The translations under genes and the position numbers were made by a program. 64,000 bases of DNA from NCBI RefSeq assembly GCF_947072685.1, contig NZ_CAMTIK010000008.1, positions 1 to 64,000 of the forward strand, read 5' to 3'. How positions within the stretch are numbered: position 1 is the first letter of the stretch; each line of letters opens with the position of its first letter. Below, piece after piece: positions 8,563-16,583 of the stretch. The notes below the pieces were generated by a model. It made no database searches. It saw only the letters and a list, made by a program, of their open reading frames with translations, and was not told the DNA's origin. This stretch comes from an uncultured Cetobacterium sp. GTDB taxonomy: Bacteria > Fusobacteriota > Fusobacteriia > Fusobacteriales > Fusobacteriaceae.

Positions 8563-11271
8563 ATGAGTATAAAAAATATAATATATACAATGAGTTTCAT
8601 ATTATTGTGGATATTGAATACAAATATAAATTTGGCTTCTCCTCCAGAAGCTCCAAATTATTTAATTACAGAAAATCCATATAAAGAAGTAAAAACAGTA
8701 GAGGCTACTAAAAATAGAGATCGTGCTGAAATGAATATAACAGTCAATAAAATTAATACTAATAAATTAACAGGAATAAAAAATTCGAAAGGAAAAGTAA
8801 TAATTTCTTTCCCTTCCGAAGAATTTGACAAAATAAGAGAAGAAAATTATGAGTATCAAATTTTAAATTCTGATGACATTAATGGAAGTAATACTACTAG
8901 AAAAAAAAGAAGTGTACAAACACTTCAAAATCAAAATTTAGATATAGACACAGAAAATAAAATAATATCTATAGATAAAAATGATACTAATAATTTTTAT
9001 ATAGGGAGAAGAAATAGTCAAACTGGAAGTTTTGAGAAAATATGGGATATTAGTGTTCAAATGGAGATAGTTCCAACCTCTTTTGCTGATCAAATTCAAT
9101 TTTATAGGAAACCATTTGCAGAGGTAATCGAAGTAGGAAATAAAAAGTTATTATGGATTGGGAATTTATTAAGAGTAAATAGAACACAGGGAACTGGATT
9201 AGGGAATCCTGAAGATGGAATTGGTTATTACAACTTTTCTCTTGATTCAAGTACAAATAATCCTCAAAATTTAATGTTTATAGGTGCAGCAGGTTCACCA
9301 GTTACTGCAGCAAAATTTTTATTTGGAAATGATAGTTTGATAAAAGGGCGTTCATTTGCTGTTAGTAGAGAGAGAGAGTCAGATATAGGATCAGATTTTT
9401 ATACAACATCAGGACTAAATTCACTTGCCTCATATGGGTTATCTTATCCAACTAAAAAATCAACAGATAATAATTATGGTTGGATTTTAGCTACGAAATT
9501 AATGCTCGATGTAACTAATACCTATGATAGAATATTGCAGTATAATGCATATACGATTGTTAATCAATTACCGATAACATTGAGATTTAGACATTGGAAT
9601 AATACTGCAACAAGTGACAGAGATGAAACTTATACAATAATACCAACAAATGGATTAAGAATTCCAATAAAAATCTCTTTAAAAGAGGATGTAAATGTAA
9701 ATGGAAATATTGTTGAGATTGGAAGACCTTATTCAATTTATGAAACTATTACCGAAGAAGCTTTAAGTGTAAGTAAAGTCGGGAGGTTACAAAGTATACC
9801 AAATACGCCATATACAGATATTCAAGCAATTACATTACCTACGGGTATGGCAATGGCAAAAACTGCCACTGAACTGAGATTTACAAAAACAGTAAGTGGT
9901 GTTAAATATGAATTTTATATAGATAAAGAGAAAGAAATTTTTACGTTGATAAACTGGGATGGTAAAGCAATTAATGACGAAATTATAATTGAGACGCCAA
10001 CGACAATGAAAAAGATTATCCGAATAAAAATATCAGAAAGATTGTCTGAAAATATTGGAGAAATGGTTATAATACTAGATAAAAGATTAAATATAATCCC
10101 ACAAAGATTACCGGGAGAAACTGGGATTTGGGTGGACGGAACAGGAGTTTTAAGAGAAAAAATCAATGATACAAGATCTCTTGGAGAATTTCCAGAATTA
10201 ATGAAAGTAGAGGGAGGATATACTTCTAAAACGCCAAATACGCAAATGATAGTTCAAAGTGTAAAAGGGTTGAATAAAAAAAATGTAGCGGGGTCATATG
10301 AAGTATGGAGTAGTATAGATGGAGAAAATTCGATAGGACTATTATCTAAAGGAATTCTTTCTGATTATAATTCTTTAACAAAATTGAGAGTTGAATTAGA
10401 TAAAAATAGACAAACAGAAACTCGCGAAAATGAATTTACTTTGGCAAACGAAGGGAAAACCTATAGTTATGTTGGAAGATTAAAAAAGGAATATATATAT
10501 GAAGAGATTAAAGCCCAAGCTAGCTTAAATATGAGTGATGTTTCGATAGCACAAGAGTTAAAATGGCACTCAGGAAATACTAACGGAATATCATCAATAA
10601 GTAATATAAAATTAAATTTTTTGGGAAATAGTAGAGTTTTTGATACTATAGGAGTAAAGAATGGGCAAAGTATCGTTAATGAATTGGAGGTTACAGGTTC
10701 AAAAAGTGGTGTATTAAAAGCAGATAATGGAATACTAACTACGGGAAAAGATATTAAGGTTGAGTATAAGAATCTAGGAATAGAAATTGGTATTAAATCA
10801 TCTGGAGAATTGTTCATATTAAAAAAAGAAAATAAACCAATAAATGAAATATTTACAATAAAAATTTATTATAAAGCAGCAGGAAAAATTTTTCTAGGAC
10901 AAATGGAAGTAGATATCTTTAATCAAGGAACAACTTTTGAAATTTTACCAGGAAAAGGAAAATTAGATTTTGGAGATTTTTTTCCAGGTGATATAAAAAA
11001 AGCTGAAAGTTTAATAGAGTTTAAAAATCCAACTAATGCAAAAATATTAATAGATTTAAGTTCAACAAATAACAACAATATGTATAGGCAAAACAGTGGA
11101 ATAACATCTCAAACTACAATACCATTAAAAAATATTCAAGTAAAAGATTTAAAATCAAACTCAGGAAATGTAAATTCTTTTAAAATATTGGGAGAGGCGA
11201 TAACAACAAAAGATACTGAGAGTGGAGAATATAAAGGGATTTTAGATGTAATAATAACTGTTATACCATGA
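8563..11271 (+). CDS. Large candidate tip adhesin of the fibre
   Basis: A 902-residue secreted protein with a signal peptide ending near NLASPPEAP. It has a long, asparagine- and threonine-rich, beta-type body with no recognised domain and a basic cluster (TTRKKRS, about 110). The last 110 residues look like a pilin module: GKLDFGDFFPGDIKKAESL, then GEYKGILDVIITVIP as the terminal strand. Large size, a single pilin-like end and position after the minor subunits suggest a tip protein added to the fibre by donor-strand pairing. Receptor and fold cannot be told from sequence alone. Confidence 0.5.
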   Translation: MSIKNIIYTMSFILLWILNTNINLASPPEAPNYLITENPYKEVKTVEATKNRDRAEMNITVNKINTNKLTGIKNSKGKVIISFPSEEFDKIREENYEYQILNSDDINGSNTTRKKRSVQTLQNQNLDIDTENKIISIDKNDTNNFYIGRRNSQTGSFEKIWDISVQMEIVPTSFADQIQFYRKPFAEVIEVGNKKLLWIGNLLRVNRTQGTGLGNPEDGIGYYNFSLDSSTNNPQNLMFIGAAGSPVTAAKFLFGNDSLIKGRSFAVSRERESDIGSDFYTTSGLNSLASYGLSYPTKKSTDNNYGWILATKLMLDVTNTYDRILQYNAYTIVNQLPITLRFRHWNNTATSDRDETYTIIPTNGLRIPIKISLKEDVNVNGNIVEIGRPYSIYETITEEALSVSKVGRLQSIPNTPYTDIQAITLPTGMAMAKTATELRFTKTVSGVKYEFYIDKEKEIFTLINWDGKAINDEIIIETPTTMKKIIRIKISERLSENIGEMVIILDKRLNIIPQRLPGETGIWVDGTGVLREKINDTRSLGEFPELMKVEGGYTSKTPNTQMIVQSVKGLNKKNVAGSYEVWSSIDGENSIGLLSKGILSDYNSLTKLRVELDKNRQTETRENEFTLANEGKTYSYVGRLKKEYIYEEIKAQASLNMSDVSIAQELKWHSGNTNGISSISNIKLNFLGNSRVFDTIGVKNGQSIVNELEVTGSKSGVLKADNGILTTGKDIKVEYKNLGIEIGIKSSGELFILKKENKPINEIFTIKIYYKAAGKIFLGQMEVDIFNQGTTFEILPGKGKLDFGDFFPGDIKKAESLIEFKNPTNAKILIDLSSTNNNNMYRQNSGITSQTTIPLKNIQVKDLKSNSGNVNSFKILGEAITTKDTESGEYKGILDVIITVIP

Positions 11272-11284
11272 TAAGATAAAAGAG

Positions 11285-11677
11285 GTGAGAGGAATAAAAA
11301 ATATTTTCAAATTAATAATTATGCTTTTATTAAATACTTTTTCTTATGGGTTTAAAATAAATGATTTAAATTTTAATGAAAAAATATCAAGAGGAGAAAG
11401 TCAAACTAAAGAGTTTATTTTAACAAATAATGATATAAATTCAAAGATTTATAGAATATTAATAGAGGGAGATGAAGATGTGAAAGTAATGCCTAATATT
11501 TTAACTATAGATTATTTGTCAAGTAAAAAAATTAAGATAAAAGTAGATGCCAACAAATCAAAAGGAGATTATAGCTATTTTTTAGTAATCAAAGAAATTG
11601 AAAAACAGCTAAAAGAACAAGGGGTAGGCATAAATAAAATTGTAAAAATAAAACAATCTTATCAAATTATAGAATAA
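11285..11677 (+). CDS. Second single-domain pilus chaperone-like protein
   Basis: About 130 residues with a signal sequence (KLIIMLLLNTFSYG) and one Ig-like domain: KEFILTNNDINSKIYRILI, VKVMPNILTIDYLSSKKIKI and KGDYSYFLVI. It starts very like the operon's first chaperone (FKINDLNFNEKI versus FRLDNLSFNERI), so the two are probably paralogues, this one having lost its second domain. The exact start is unsure: the GTG at 11285 is too close to AAAGAGG, and no ATG lies before the signal core. It is the last gene of the operon and is followed by a strong terminator. Confidence 0.5.
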   Translation: MRGIKNIFKLIIMLLLNTFSYGFKINDLNFNEKISRGESQTKEFILTNNDINSKIYRILIEGDEDVKVMPNILTIDYLSSKKIKIKVDANKSKGDYSYFLVIKEIEKQLKEQGVGINKIVKIKQSYQIIE

Positions 11678-11769
11678 AATTAATAACAAGATTATGGAAT
11701 GGCAACCTTTGAGTCTTCTTTAAATTTTGTGTAAACTCTAAAAATTAAGAGTAATATTTTATATTTTTA

Positions 11770-11800
11770 GGGATGATTTATTTTTAAATCATCCCTTTTT
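11770..11800 (+). terminator. Terminator of the fibre operon
   Basis: GGGATGATTTA pairs perfectly with TAAATCATCCC around a TTTT loop and is followed by TTTTT. It lies about 90 bases after the last chaperone-like gene. Confidence 0.85.
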
Positions 11801-11832
11801 AAATATCAATTTTTAAATATTTTGGTGTAATT

Positions 11833-11866
11833 TTAATAAAGTGGATGGATTTTCCCACTTTATTAA
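11833..11866. terminator. Second inverted repeat, probable bidirectional terminator
   Basis: TTAATAAAGTGG pairs with CCACTTTATTAA and is flanked by T-rich and A-rich tracts on both sides. It sits between the fibre terminator and the IS256 relic on the opposite strand, and may stop transcription from that element. Confidence 0.5.
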
Positions 11867-11890
11867 TTTTATAAATTCATACACTTAATT

Positions 11891-12160
11891 TTAAATTCTT
11901 CCTTCAAAATATATTTGGAATTGTGAAATCATTTGTCCCCACTCTCTTTGACGGCTTGTCCATTTTTTGGTAATGTCTTGCGTTGCTAAATAGAGCATCT
12001 TTAACAAACTATCATCTGTTGGGAAAACTGATTTATTTTTCGTCACTTTTCTTAATTGTCTATTATATACTTCAATTGTATTCGTTGTATAAATTAAAGT
12101 TCTTACTTCTTGAGAATAAATAGCTTTTTTATAATTTGCCCTTCACTTCTTACATGATAA
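11891..12160 (-). pseudogene. IS256-family transposase C-terminal remnant
   Basis: The minus strand encodes the characteristic end of IS256-type transposases: LIYTTNTIEVYNRQLRKVTK, SVFPTDDSLLKMLYLAT, then DITKKWTSRQREWGQ and a stop. Only about the last 85 codons survive; the catalytic front part is absent. The stretch CTTTAAATTTTGTGTAAAC near 11718-11736 could be its right terminal repeat (tentative). The rest of the 11678-12321 gap holds the terminators and the leader of the next operon. Confidence 0.8.
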
Positions 12161-12262
12161 TGAATAGCATACTTTTGTAATTTTTTTAGATAATTAATTT
12201 TAAGATATACTAAGTCTGCATTTTTTATTTGGTAAAAAAAAGAAAATATGTTAAGATTAAAA

Positions 12263-12268
12263 TATAAT
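12263..12268 (+). promoter_or_regulatory. Possible -10 box ahead of cutO
   Basis: TATAAT lies 54 bases before the alcohol dehydrogenase start. There is no good -35 box at normal spacing, so the promoter may need an activator. Confidence 0.3.
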
Positions 12269-12321
12269 TAAATTGGGGTAAATTGGTATTTTTTAACTAA
12301 AAGTGTGAGGAGAGTTTAGTT

Positions 12322-13458
12322 ATGAAACGGTTTAATATTGGAACTACTATATATTTTGGAGAAGGGTCTCTAGAAAAATTAAGGGAGTTAGATAATAAAA
12401 AGATACTAGTTGTATGTGATGAATTTATAGGGACATCTGATATTTTAAAAAAAGTATTAGAGAAACTAGAAAAATGTGAAGTTTTAGTTTTTGATGAGAT
12501 TATACCAGATCCTACAATAAAAATTGTTGCAAAAGGTGTGCAGCTTCTAAAGAGAGAAAGGTTTGAGTTGATAATCGCTTTAGGAGGAGGTTCTTCAATA
12601 GATGGAGCTAAAGCTATAAGAGAGTATTATAAAAGAATTGATGAAAATGTAAAAATAGATTTTTATGCTATTCCAACAACTAGTGGAACAGGTTCAGAAG
12701 TAACAAAGTATTCAGTTATAACAAATGAAAAAGAAAGTTTAAAGTATGCTTTAACAAATGAGGATTTATTGCCAACAATAGCGATATTAGATCCAGAGGT
12801 GGTAAAATCAGTTCCAAAAAGTATAACTGCAGATACAGGAATGGATGTACTAACACACGCAATAGAAGCTTACGTATCTAAAGAAGCTTCTGATTTTACA
12901 GATGCTTTAGCAGAGAAAGCTTTTGAATTGACTGTAAAAAATTTAGCAAAAGCTTATTTAGATGGAAATGATACGTATGCTAGAGAAAAAATGCATAATG
13001 CATCATGTTTAGCAGGACTTGCATTTAATGCAGCAGGACTTGGATTAACTCATAGTTTAGCTCATGTTATTGGGGGAAGATTCCATATTCCACACGGAAA
13101 AATAAATGCAATTATACTACCTTATGTAATTAAATTTAATTCAGATATAGATAGAAAATCATATTTAGATTCAGAAAATAAAATTTTAAAAAAATATCAA
13201 AAGTTAGGGAAAATAGCTGGTCTTAATGGTGTTAACTCAGTTATCGGAACAAGTAACTTAATAAACTATATTCAAAAATTACAAAAATCTATTGCCATTC
13301 CTAAAAATTTAAAAGAGCTAAAAATTGATGGTAGCTTACTTTTACAGGATGTAGAAACAGTTTATGAAATAGTAATGAAGGATATTTGTACAAAAACAAA
13401 TCCAAAAGAAATTAGTAAAGAGGATATAAGAATATTGCTGAAAGAGATTGTAGGATAG
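12322..13458 (+). CDS. cutO: Iron-dependent alcohol dehydrogenase of the choline microcompartment
   Basis: A 378-residue group III (iron) alcohol dehydrogenase. The NAD-binding GGGSSIDGAKA is near residue 90, followed by TTSGTGSEVT and the metal-binding pattern (DVLTHAIEA; LTHSLAHVIGG, then HIPHGKINA) with Asp and three His in the right order. Length is normal. It would reduce acetaldehyde to ethanol and recycle NADH for the CutF reaction inside the microcompartment. It is first in the locus, followed after 18 bases by merR. The name CutO rests on genome context, because EutG and PduQ are close relatives. Confidence 0.85.
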   Translation: MKRFNIGTTIYFGEGSLEKLRELDNKKILVVCDEFIGTSDILKKVLEKLEKCEVLVFDEIIPDPTIKIVAKGVQLLKRERFELIIALGGGSSIDGAKAIREYYKRIDENVKIDFYAIPTTSGTGSEVTKYSVITNEKESLKYALTNEDLLPTIAILDPEVVKSVPKSITADTGMDVLTHAIEAYVSKEASDFTDALAEKAFELTVKNLAKAYLDGNDTYAREKMHNASCLAGLAFNAAGLGLTHSLAHVIGGRFHIPHGKINAIILPYVIKFNSDIDRKSYLDSENKILKKYQKLGKIAGLNGVNSVIGTSNLINYIQKLQKSIAIPKNLKELKIDGSLLLQDVETVYEIVMKDICTKTNPKEISKEDIRILLKEIVG

Positions 13459-13476
13459 AAGTTTGGGAGTGATAAA

Positions 13477-14295
13477 ATGGAAAAAGCGAAATACTATATT
13501 GGAGAAGTTGAAAAAATTTGTGGTATAGCGAAAAAAACTCTAAGGTTTTATGACAAAATAGGACTACTTTCACCCTTTGAAATAAATAATAATGGATACA
13601 GATATTATAGTAAAGATAACTTATATACAATACCAGTAATAAAATATTATAAACAGAGTGGATTTACACTAGAGAGTATAAAAAAAGTTATGAATGACTT
13701 TAATTGTCAACATATTGAGGAAAGTTTTTCAGAAAAAATAAAAGATTTAGAAGAGATGGAAAGGGAGCTAGTTTTAAAAAAACGTTCCCTTGAGGATTGG
13801 AACTCTTTGGTAAAAGAAGCTAGAATAATTTTAGAATACAACTTAACAGATGTGAAAGTAAAATATTTAGAGAAGGATACTTATATTTATCATATTCAAG
13901 AGTTCAGTGAAGATTATATAAGTTCTGTAATAAATATAGATTTTACTAATTATATAGAGGAGATAGGAAATGCAATAACAGGTCCTGTTATAATTGAGTT
14001 CTCCTCGTTAGAAAGCAAATTAAAAGGTGAAACTCAAAAAGTAAGAATACTCCAAAAAAATCTTATAAAGTGTGATTCGGAACTTTTAACTGATTTTGGA
14101 GGAAAACTTGTTGTTTCTTGTTATCATATTGGTTCTCATAAAATTATAAAAGAGACCTATAAAAAGATTTGTGATTGGGCAAAGCTTCATAACTATAAGC
14201 TTGAAGATTGTTGCTATGAAAGATATGTGATGGATTATTGGACCACAAAAGATGAAGCGAAATTTGTAACAGAGATAATAATGAGTATAAAATAA
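13477..14295 (+). CDS. MerR-family regulator of the choline locus
   Basis: A 272-residue protein with an N-terminal MerR winged helix (YIGEVEKICGIAKKTLRFYD, then GYRYYSKDNL), a coiled-coil linker (about 75-115) and a C-terminal effector domain of the GyrI-like/BltR kind (about 120-270), as in multidrug-sensing MerR proteins. Such domains often bind cationic molecules, so choline or trimethylamine is a plausible effector (inference). It sits between cutO and the main operon. The promoter downstream has the long 20-bp spacer that MerR activators act on. Confidence 0.8.
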   Translation: MEKAKYYIGEVEKICGIAKKTLRFYDKIGLLSPFEINNNGYRYYSKDNLYTIPVIKYYKQSGFTLESIKKVMNDFNCQHIEESFSEKIKDLEEMERELVLKKRSLEDWNSLVKEARIILEYNLTDVKVKYLEKDTYIYHIQEFSEDYISSVINIDFTNYIEEIGNAITGPVIIEFSSLESKLKGETQKVRILQKNLIKCDSELLTDFGGKLVVSCYHIGSHKIIKETYKKICDWAKLHNYKLEDCCYERYVMDYWTTKDEAKFVTEIIMSIK

Positions 14296-14324
14296 TAAAG
14301 GTTCCACTAAGGTGGAATGTAAAA

Positions 14325-14364
14325 AACAGGTTGGCAACTTAGATTGTTAACCTGTTTTTTTAAT
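14325..14364 (+). terminator. Terminator after merR
   Basis: AACAGGTTGGCAA pairs with TTGTTAACCTGTT (two G-U pairs) around a short loop, followed by seven T. It separates cutO-merR from the main choline operon. A smaller stem, TTCCAC/GTGGAA, sits just upstream. Confidence 0.85.
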
Positions 14365-14437
14365 TATAAAAGTTCTAAAAACGAAAAAATAGGGTTATAT
14401 ACAAAAAATAAAAATTAAAATAGTACATATTTTTTTA

Positions 14438-14469
14438 TTGACATTAGATATATGTGGAAGGTTTATACT
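14438..14469 (+). promoter_or_regulatory. MerR-type promoter of the main choline operon
   Basis: TTGACA (14438-14443) and TATACT (14464-14469) are separated by 20 bases, longer than normal and typical of promoters that MerR proteins untwist. An imperfect dyad (ACAT-N7-ATGT) overlaps the -35 box and spacer. It lies about 70 bases before the transporter gene. Confidence 0.6.
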
Positions 14470-14537
14470 TATATTATAACAAGGAAAAAATAGTAAATTC
14501 CCCAATTTATTATTAAAAAGAGTGACAAGGAGGAGTT

Positions 14538-15656
14538 ATGCCAGAAATAATATTGAATGAGACGGCAGAAGTTGAGATTTTAGAAAAAGAAGTAAAAATT
14601 GTAGCTCTAAAGGAACAAAGTAAAAATAATTTTTTAAAAAAGGGTATTAAAATTGGATTATTTTCAGGAATGACTTATGGTATTTATACAGCTTTTTTAA
14701 CTTTAGGAATGACTAAAGGGATTTGGGCAGATTGGTATGGTCAGAATTTGGAAGGACTTTCAACTTTTGTAATCGTATATTTATTAGCAGCATTAGGAAA
14801 TGCAATAAATGATACGTGTAGCGCATTTTGGGCTTTAGGTAATGCTGGTTATCAAGGAAAACTTGGTGATTTTGTGAGAACATTAAATACAAAACCTGGA
14901 AGAATGCTTATGTTAGCAGCAATGCTAGGAGGACCAATAGCTGGAACATCTTATGTGATAGCCCTTCAAATGGCAGGATCAATAATAGTTCCAATATCAG
15001 CGCTTTGTCCTGCAATAGCAGCAATTTTAGGAAAAATATTTTATAAACAAGAGATTAATAAAAGAATGACTTTTGGAATTTTAATATGTGTATCAGCAAG
15101 TTTTTTAATAGGAAGTACAAGCTTTGTTGGAGAGGAGATTTCAACAGAAGTTTTACTAGGGATTATAATAGCAATAATAGCGGCTTTTGGTTGGGGCTTT
15201 GAAGGATGCATTGCAGGATATGCATCAGCTATGGTGGATCCACAAATTGGAATATGTGTTAGACAGTTAACTTCAGGACTTACAAATATATTTATAGTTT
15301 TGCCAATACTTGGATTTTTAAGTGGAGATGTAACAACTTCAATAACACTTACTATGAAAGCTTTTTCTAGTTCGCCAGCGATGTTTTGGTTTATATTAAG
15401 TGGACTAGCAACATTTATATCTTTTACAGCGTGGTACACAGGAAACAGTATGTGTGGAGCAGGACTTGGAACAGCATGTAATGGAACATACTCATTCTTT
15501 GGGCCATTCTTCTGTTGGTTATTCTTAGGAGTTATTGTTGGAATAGATGGGTGGGCTCTTCCTATGGTAGCTTGGATTGGAGCAATAATAATGGTTATTG
15601 GAATCTTAATAATTGCAGTAAATCCTTTAGAATTCTTAAAAAATAGGGAGGAATAA
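14538..15656 (+). CDS. DMT/EamA-type transporter of the choline locus
   Basis: A 372-residue membrane protein with about ten hydrophobic segments. A polar 40-residue N-terminus comes first, then two repeated halves, as in drug/metabolite transporters (for example ISALCPAIAAILGKIFYKQE closing the first half). It is the first gene after the MerR-type promoter. A role in choline uptake or trimethylamine export is likely from context, but direction and substrate are not visible in the sequence. Similar permeases are known near other cutC genes. Confidence 0.7.
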   Translation: MPEIILNETAEVEILEKEVKIVALKEQSKNNFLKKGIKIGLFSGMTYGIYTAFLTLGMTKGIWADWYGQNLEGLSTFVIVYLLAALGNAINDTCSAFWALGNAGYQGKLGDFVRTLNTKPGRMLMLAAMLGGPIAGTSYVIALQMAGSIIVPISALCPAIAAILGKIFYKQEINKRMTFGILICVSASFLIGSTSFVGEEISTEVLLGIIIAIIAAFGWGFEGCIAGYASAMVDPQIGICVRQLTSGLTNIFIVLPILGFLSGDVTTSITLTMKAFSSSPAMFWFILSGLATFISFTAWYTGNSMCGAGLGTACNGTYSFFGPFFCWLFLGVIVGIDGWALPMVAWIGAIIMVIGILIIAVNPLEFLKNREE

Positions 15657-15658
15657 TT

Positions 15659-15925
15659 ATGATGCCACTTAACTATGCAATATTAAAGTATTTTACAAAA
15701 CATGGGAGCTCATCTGTTTATGAGGTGATGGAATCTTTAAAAAAGGATTATAAAAATTTTAAATCTTTCAATAAGAACTCTGTAATAAATGCTTTGATGA
15801 CAGCTGAAGCAAATGGATTAATAGAAGAAATAAATGCAGATTTAGACGAAAATGGGAATTTAGTTTTATACTATGAAGCTAATAAAGAAAGTAAGGATGT
15901 AATCAATAGTTTTATAAAAGATTAA
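15659..15925 (+). CDS. Small winged-helix-like protein in choline operon
   Basis: An 88-residue protein with LNYAILKYFTKHGSSSVYEV, then a second helix and FNKNSVINALMTAEANGLIEE, ending in a strand pair (NADLDENGNLVLYYEA). This has the shape of a small winged-helix DNA-binding fold. It lies two bases after the transporter and just before the shell genes. It may regulate, or have become a structural factor of the compartment. No family name can be given with confidence. Confidence 0.6.
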   Translation: MMPLNYAILKYFTKHGSSSVYEVMESLKKDYKNFKSFNKNSVINALMTAEANGLIEEINADLDENGNLVLYYEANKESKDVINSFIKD

Positions 15926-15946
15926 TAATTAAGTTTGGAGGATAAA

Positions 15947-16243
15947 ATGAAATATTATGGAAATGAAGCTTTAGGGTTAGTTGAAACACTTGGACTCGTT
16001 CCAGCTTTAGAAGCAGCAGATAAGATGTTAAAAGCTGCTAATGTTGAATTAGTATCTTATGAAAATATTGGGTCAACACTTGTCACTGTAATGGTAAAAG
16101 GAGATGTAGCAGCAGTTAAAGCAGCGGTTGAAGCTGGGGCAGCGGCAGCGGCGGCAGTGGGAAAATTAACAGCTAAGAATGTCATGCCAAGGCCTATAAG
16201 TGAGATTGGAAAAATAGTAACAGTTCATGATATAGATCAATAA
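15947..16243 (+). CDS. BMC-H shell protein 1
   Basis: A 98-residue hexamer-forming microcompartment shell protein: [40 protein letters not shown], and PRP before the C-terminal tail. The pore loop reads ENIGST rather than the common KIGSG, and a run of alanines ([10 protein letters not shown]) follows. The TTG start in the ORF track (15935) is part of the ribosome site TTTGGAGG, so the ATG at 15947 is chosen. It is one of four BMC-H genes in this locus. Confidence 0.9.
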   Translation: MKYYGNEALGLVETLGLVPALEAADKMLKAANVELVSYENIGSTLVTVMVKGDVAAVKAAVEAGAAAAAAVGKLTAKNVMPRPISEIGKIVTVHDIDQ

Positions 16244-16263
16244 TCAAAGGGGAGTTGACTTGG

Positions 16264-16563
16264 ATGTTAAGAAGAGAAGCAATAGGATTAATAGAAACAT
16301 TTGGATTAGTTTTTGCCTTAGAAGCAGCAGATGCTATGTGTAAAGCAGCAGATGTGGAGTTAATAGGATATGAAAATGTGGCATCTGGATACATAACTGT
16401 TATAGTTACAGGAGATGTAGGAGCTTGTAAAGCAGCAGTAGATGCAGGAGTGAATGCAGTAACTAATATGGAGGATGGAAATCTATATAGCTCAATAGTT
16501 ATAGCTAGACCACACGGTGATATACAGAAGATAATTGATAAATATGCTATTCCAAACTTATAA
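16264..16563 (+). CDS. BMC-H shell protein 2
   Basis: A 99-residue shell hexamer protein (AIGLIETFGLVFALEAADAM, ITVIVTGDVGACKAAVDAGV, IARPHGDIQKII). The pore loop reads ENVASGY, unlike the other three, suggesting a pore of different size or charge. It carries several cysteines (AMCKAAD, GACKAAV). The ATG at 16264 follows GGGGAG by nine bases; the listed TTG at 16255 would touch that site. Confidence 0.9.
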   Translation: MLRREAIGLIETFGLVFALEAADAMCKAADVELIGYENVASGYITVIVTGDVGACKAAVDAGVNAVTNMEDGNLYSSIVIARPHGDIQKIIDKYAIPNL

Positions 16564-16583
16564 AATAAGAGGTGGAATTAAAA

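Noticed and set aside
9050-9256. Minus-strand ORF inside the 902-aa gene, with similar ones at 9915 and 10467
   Set aside because: Antisense shadows of a real gene; no ribosome site, signal peptide or family resemblance.
15041-15439. 132-aa minus-strand ORF inside the DMT transporter
   Set aside because: Composition is that of an antisense shadow of hydrophobic codons; the plus strand is clearly a transporter.
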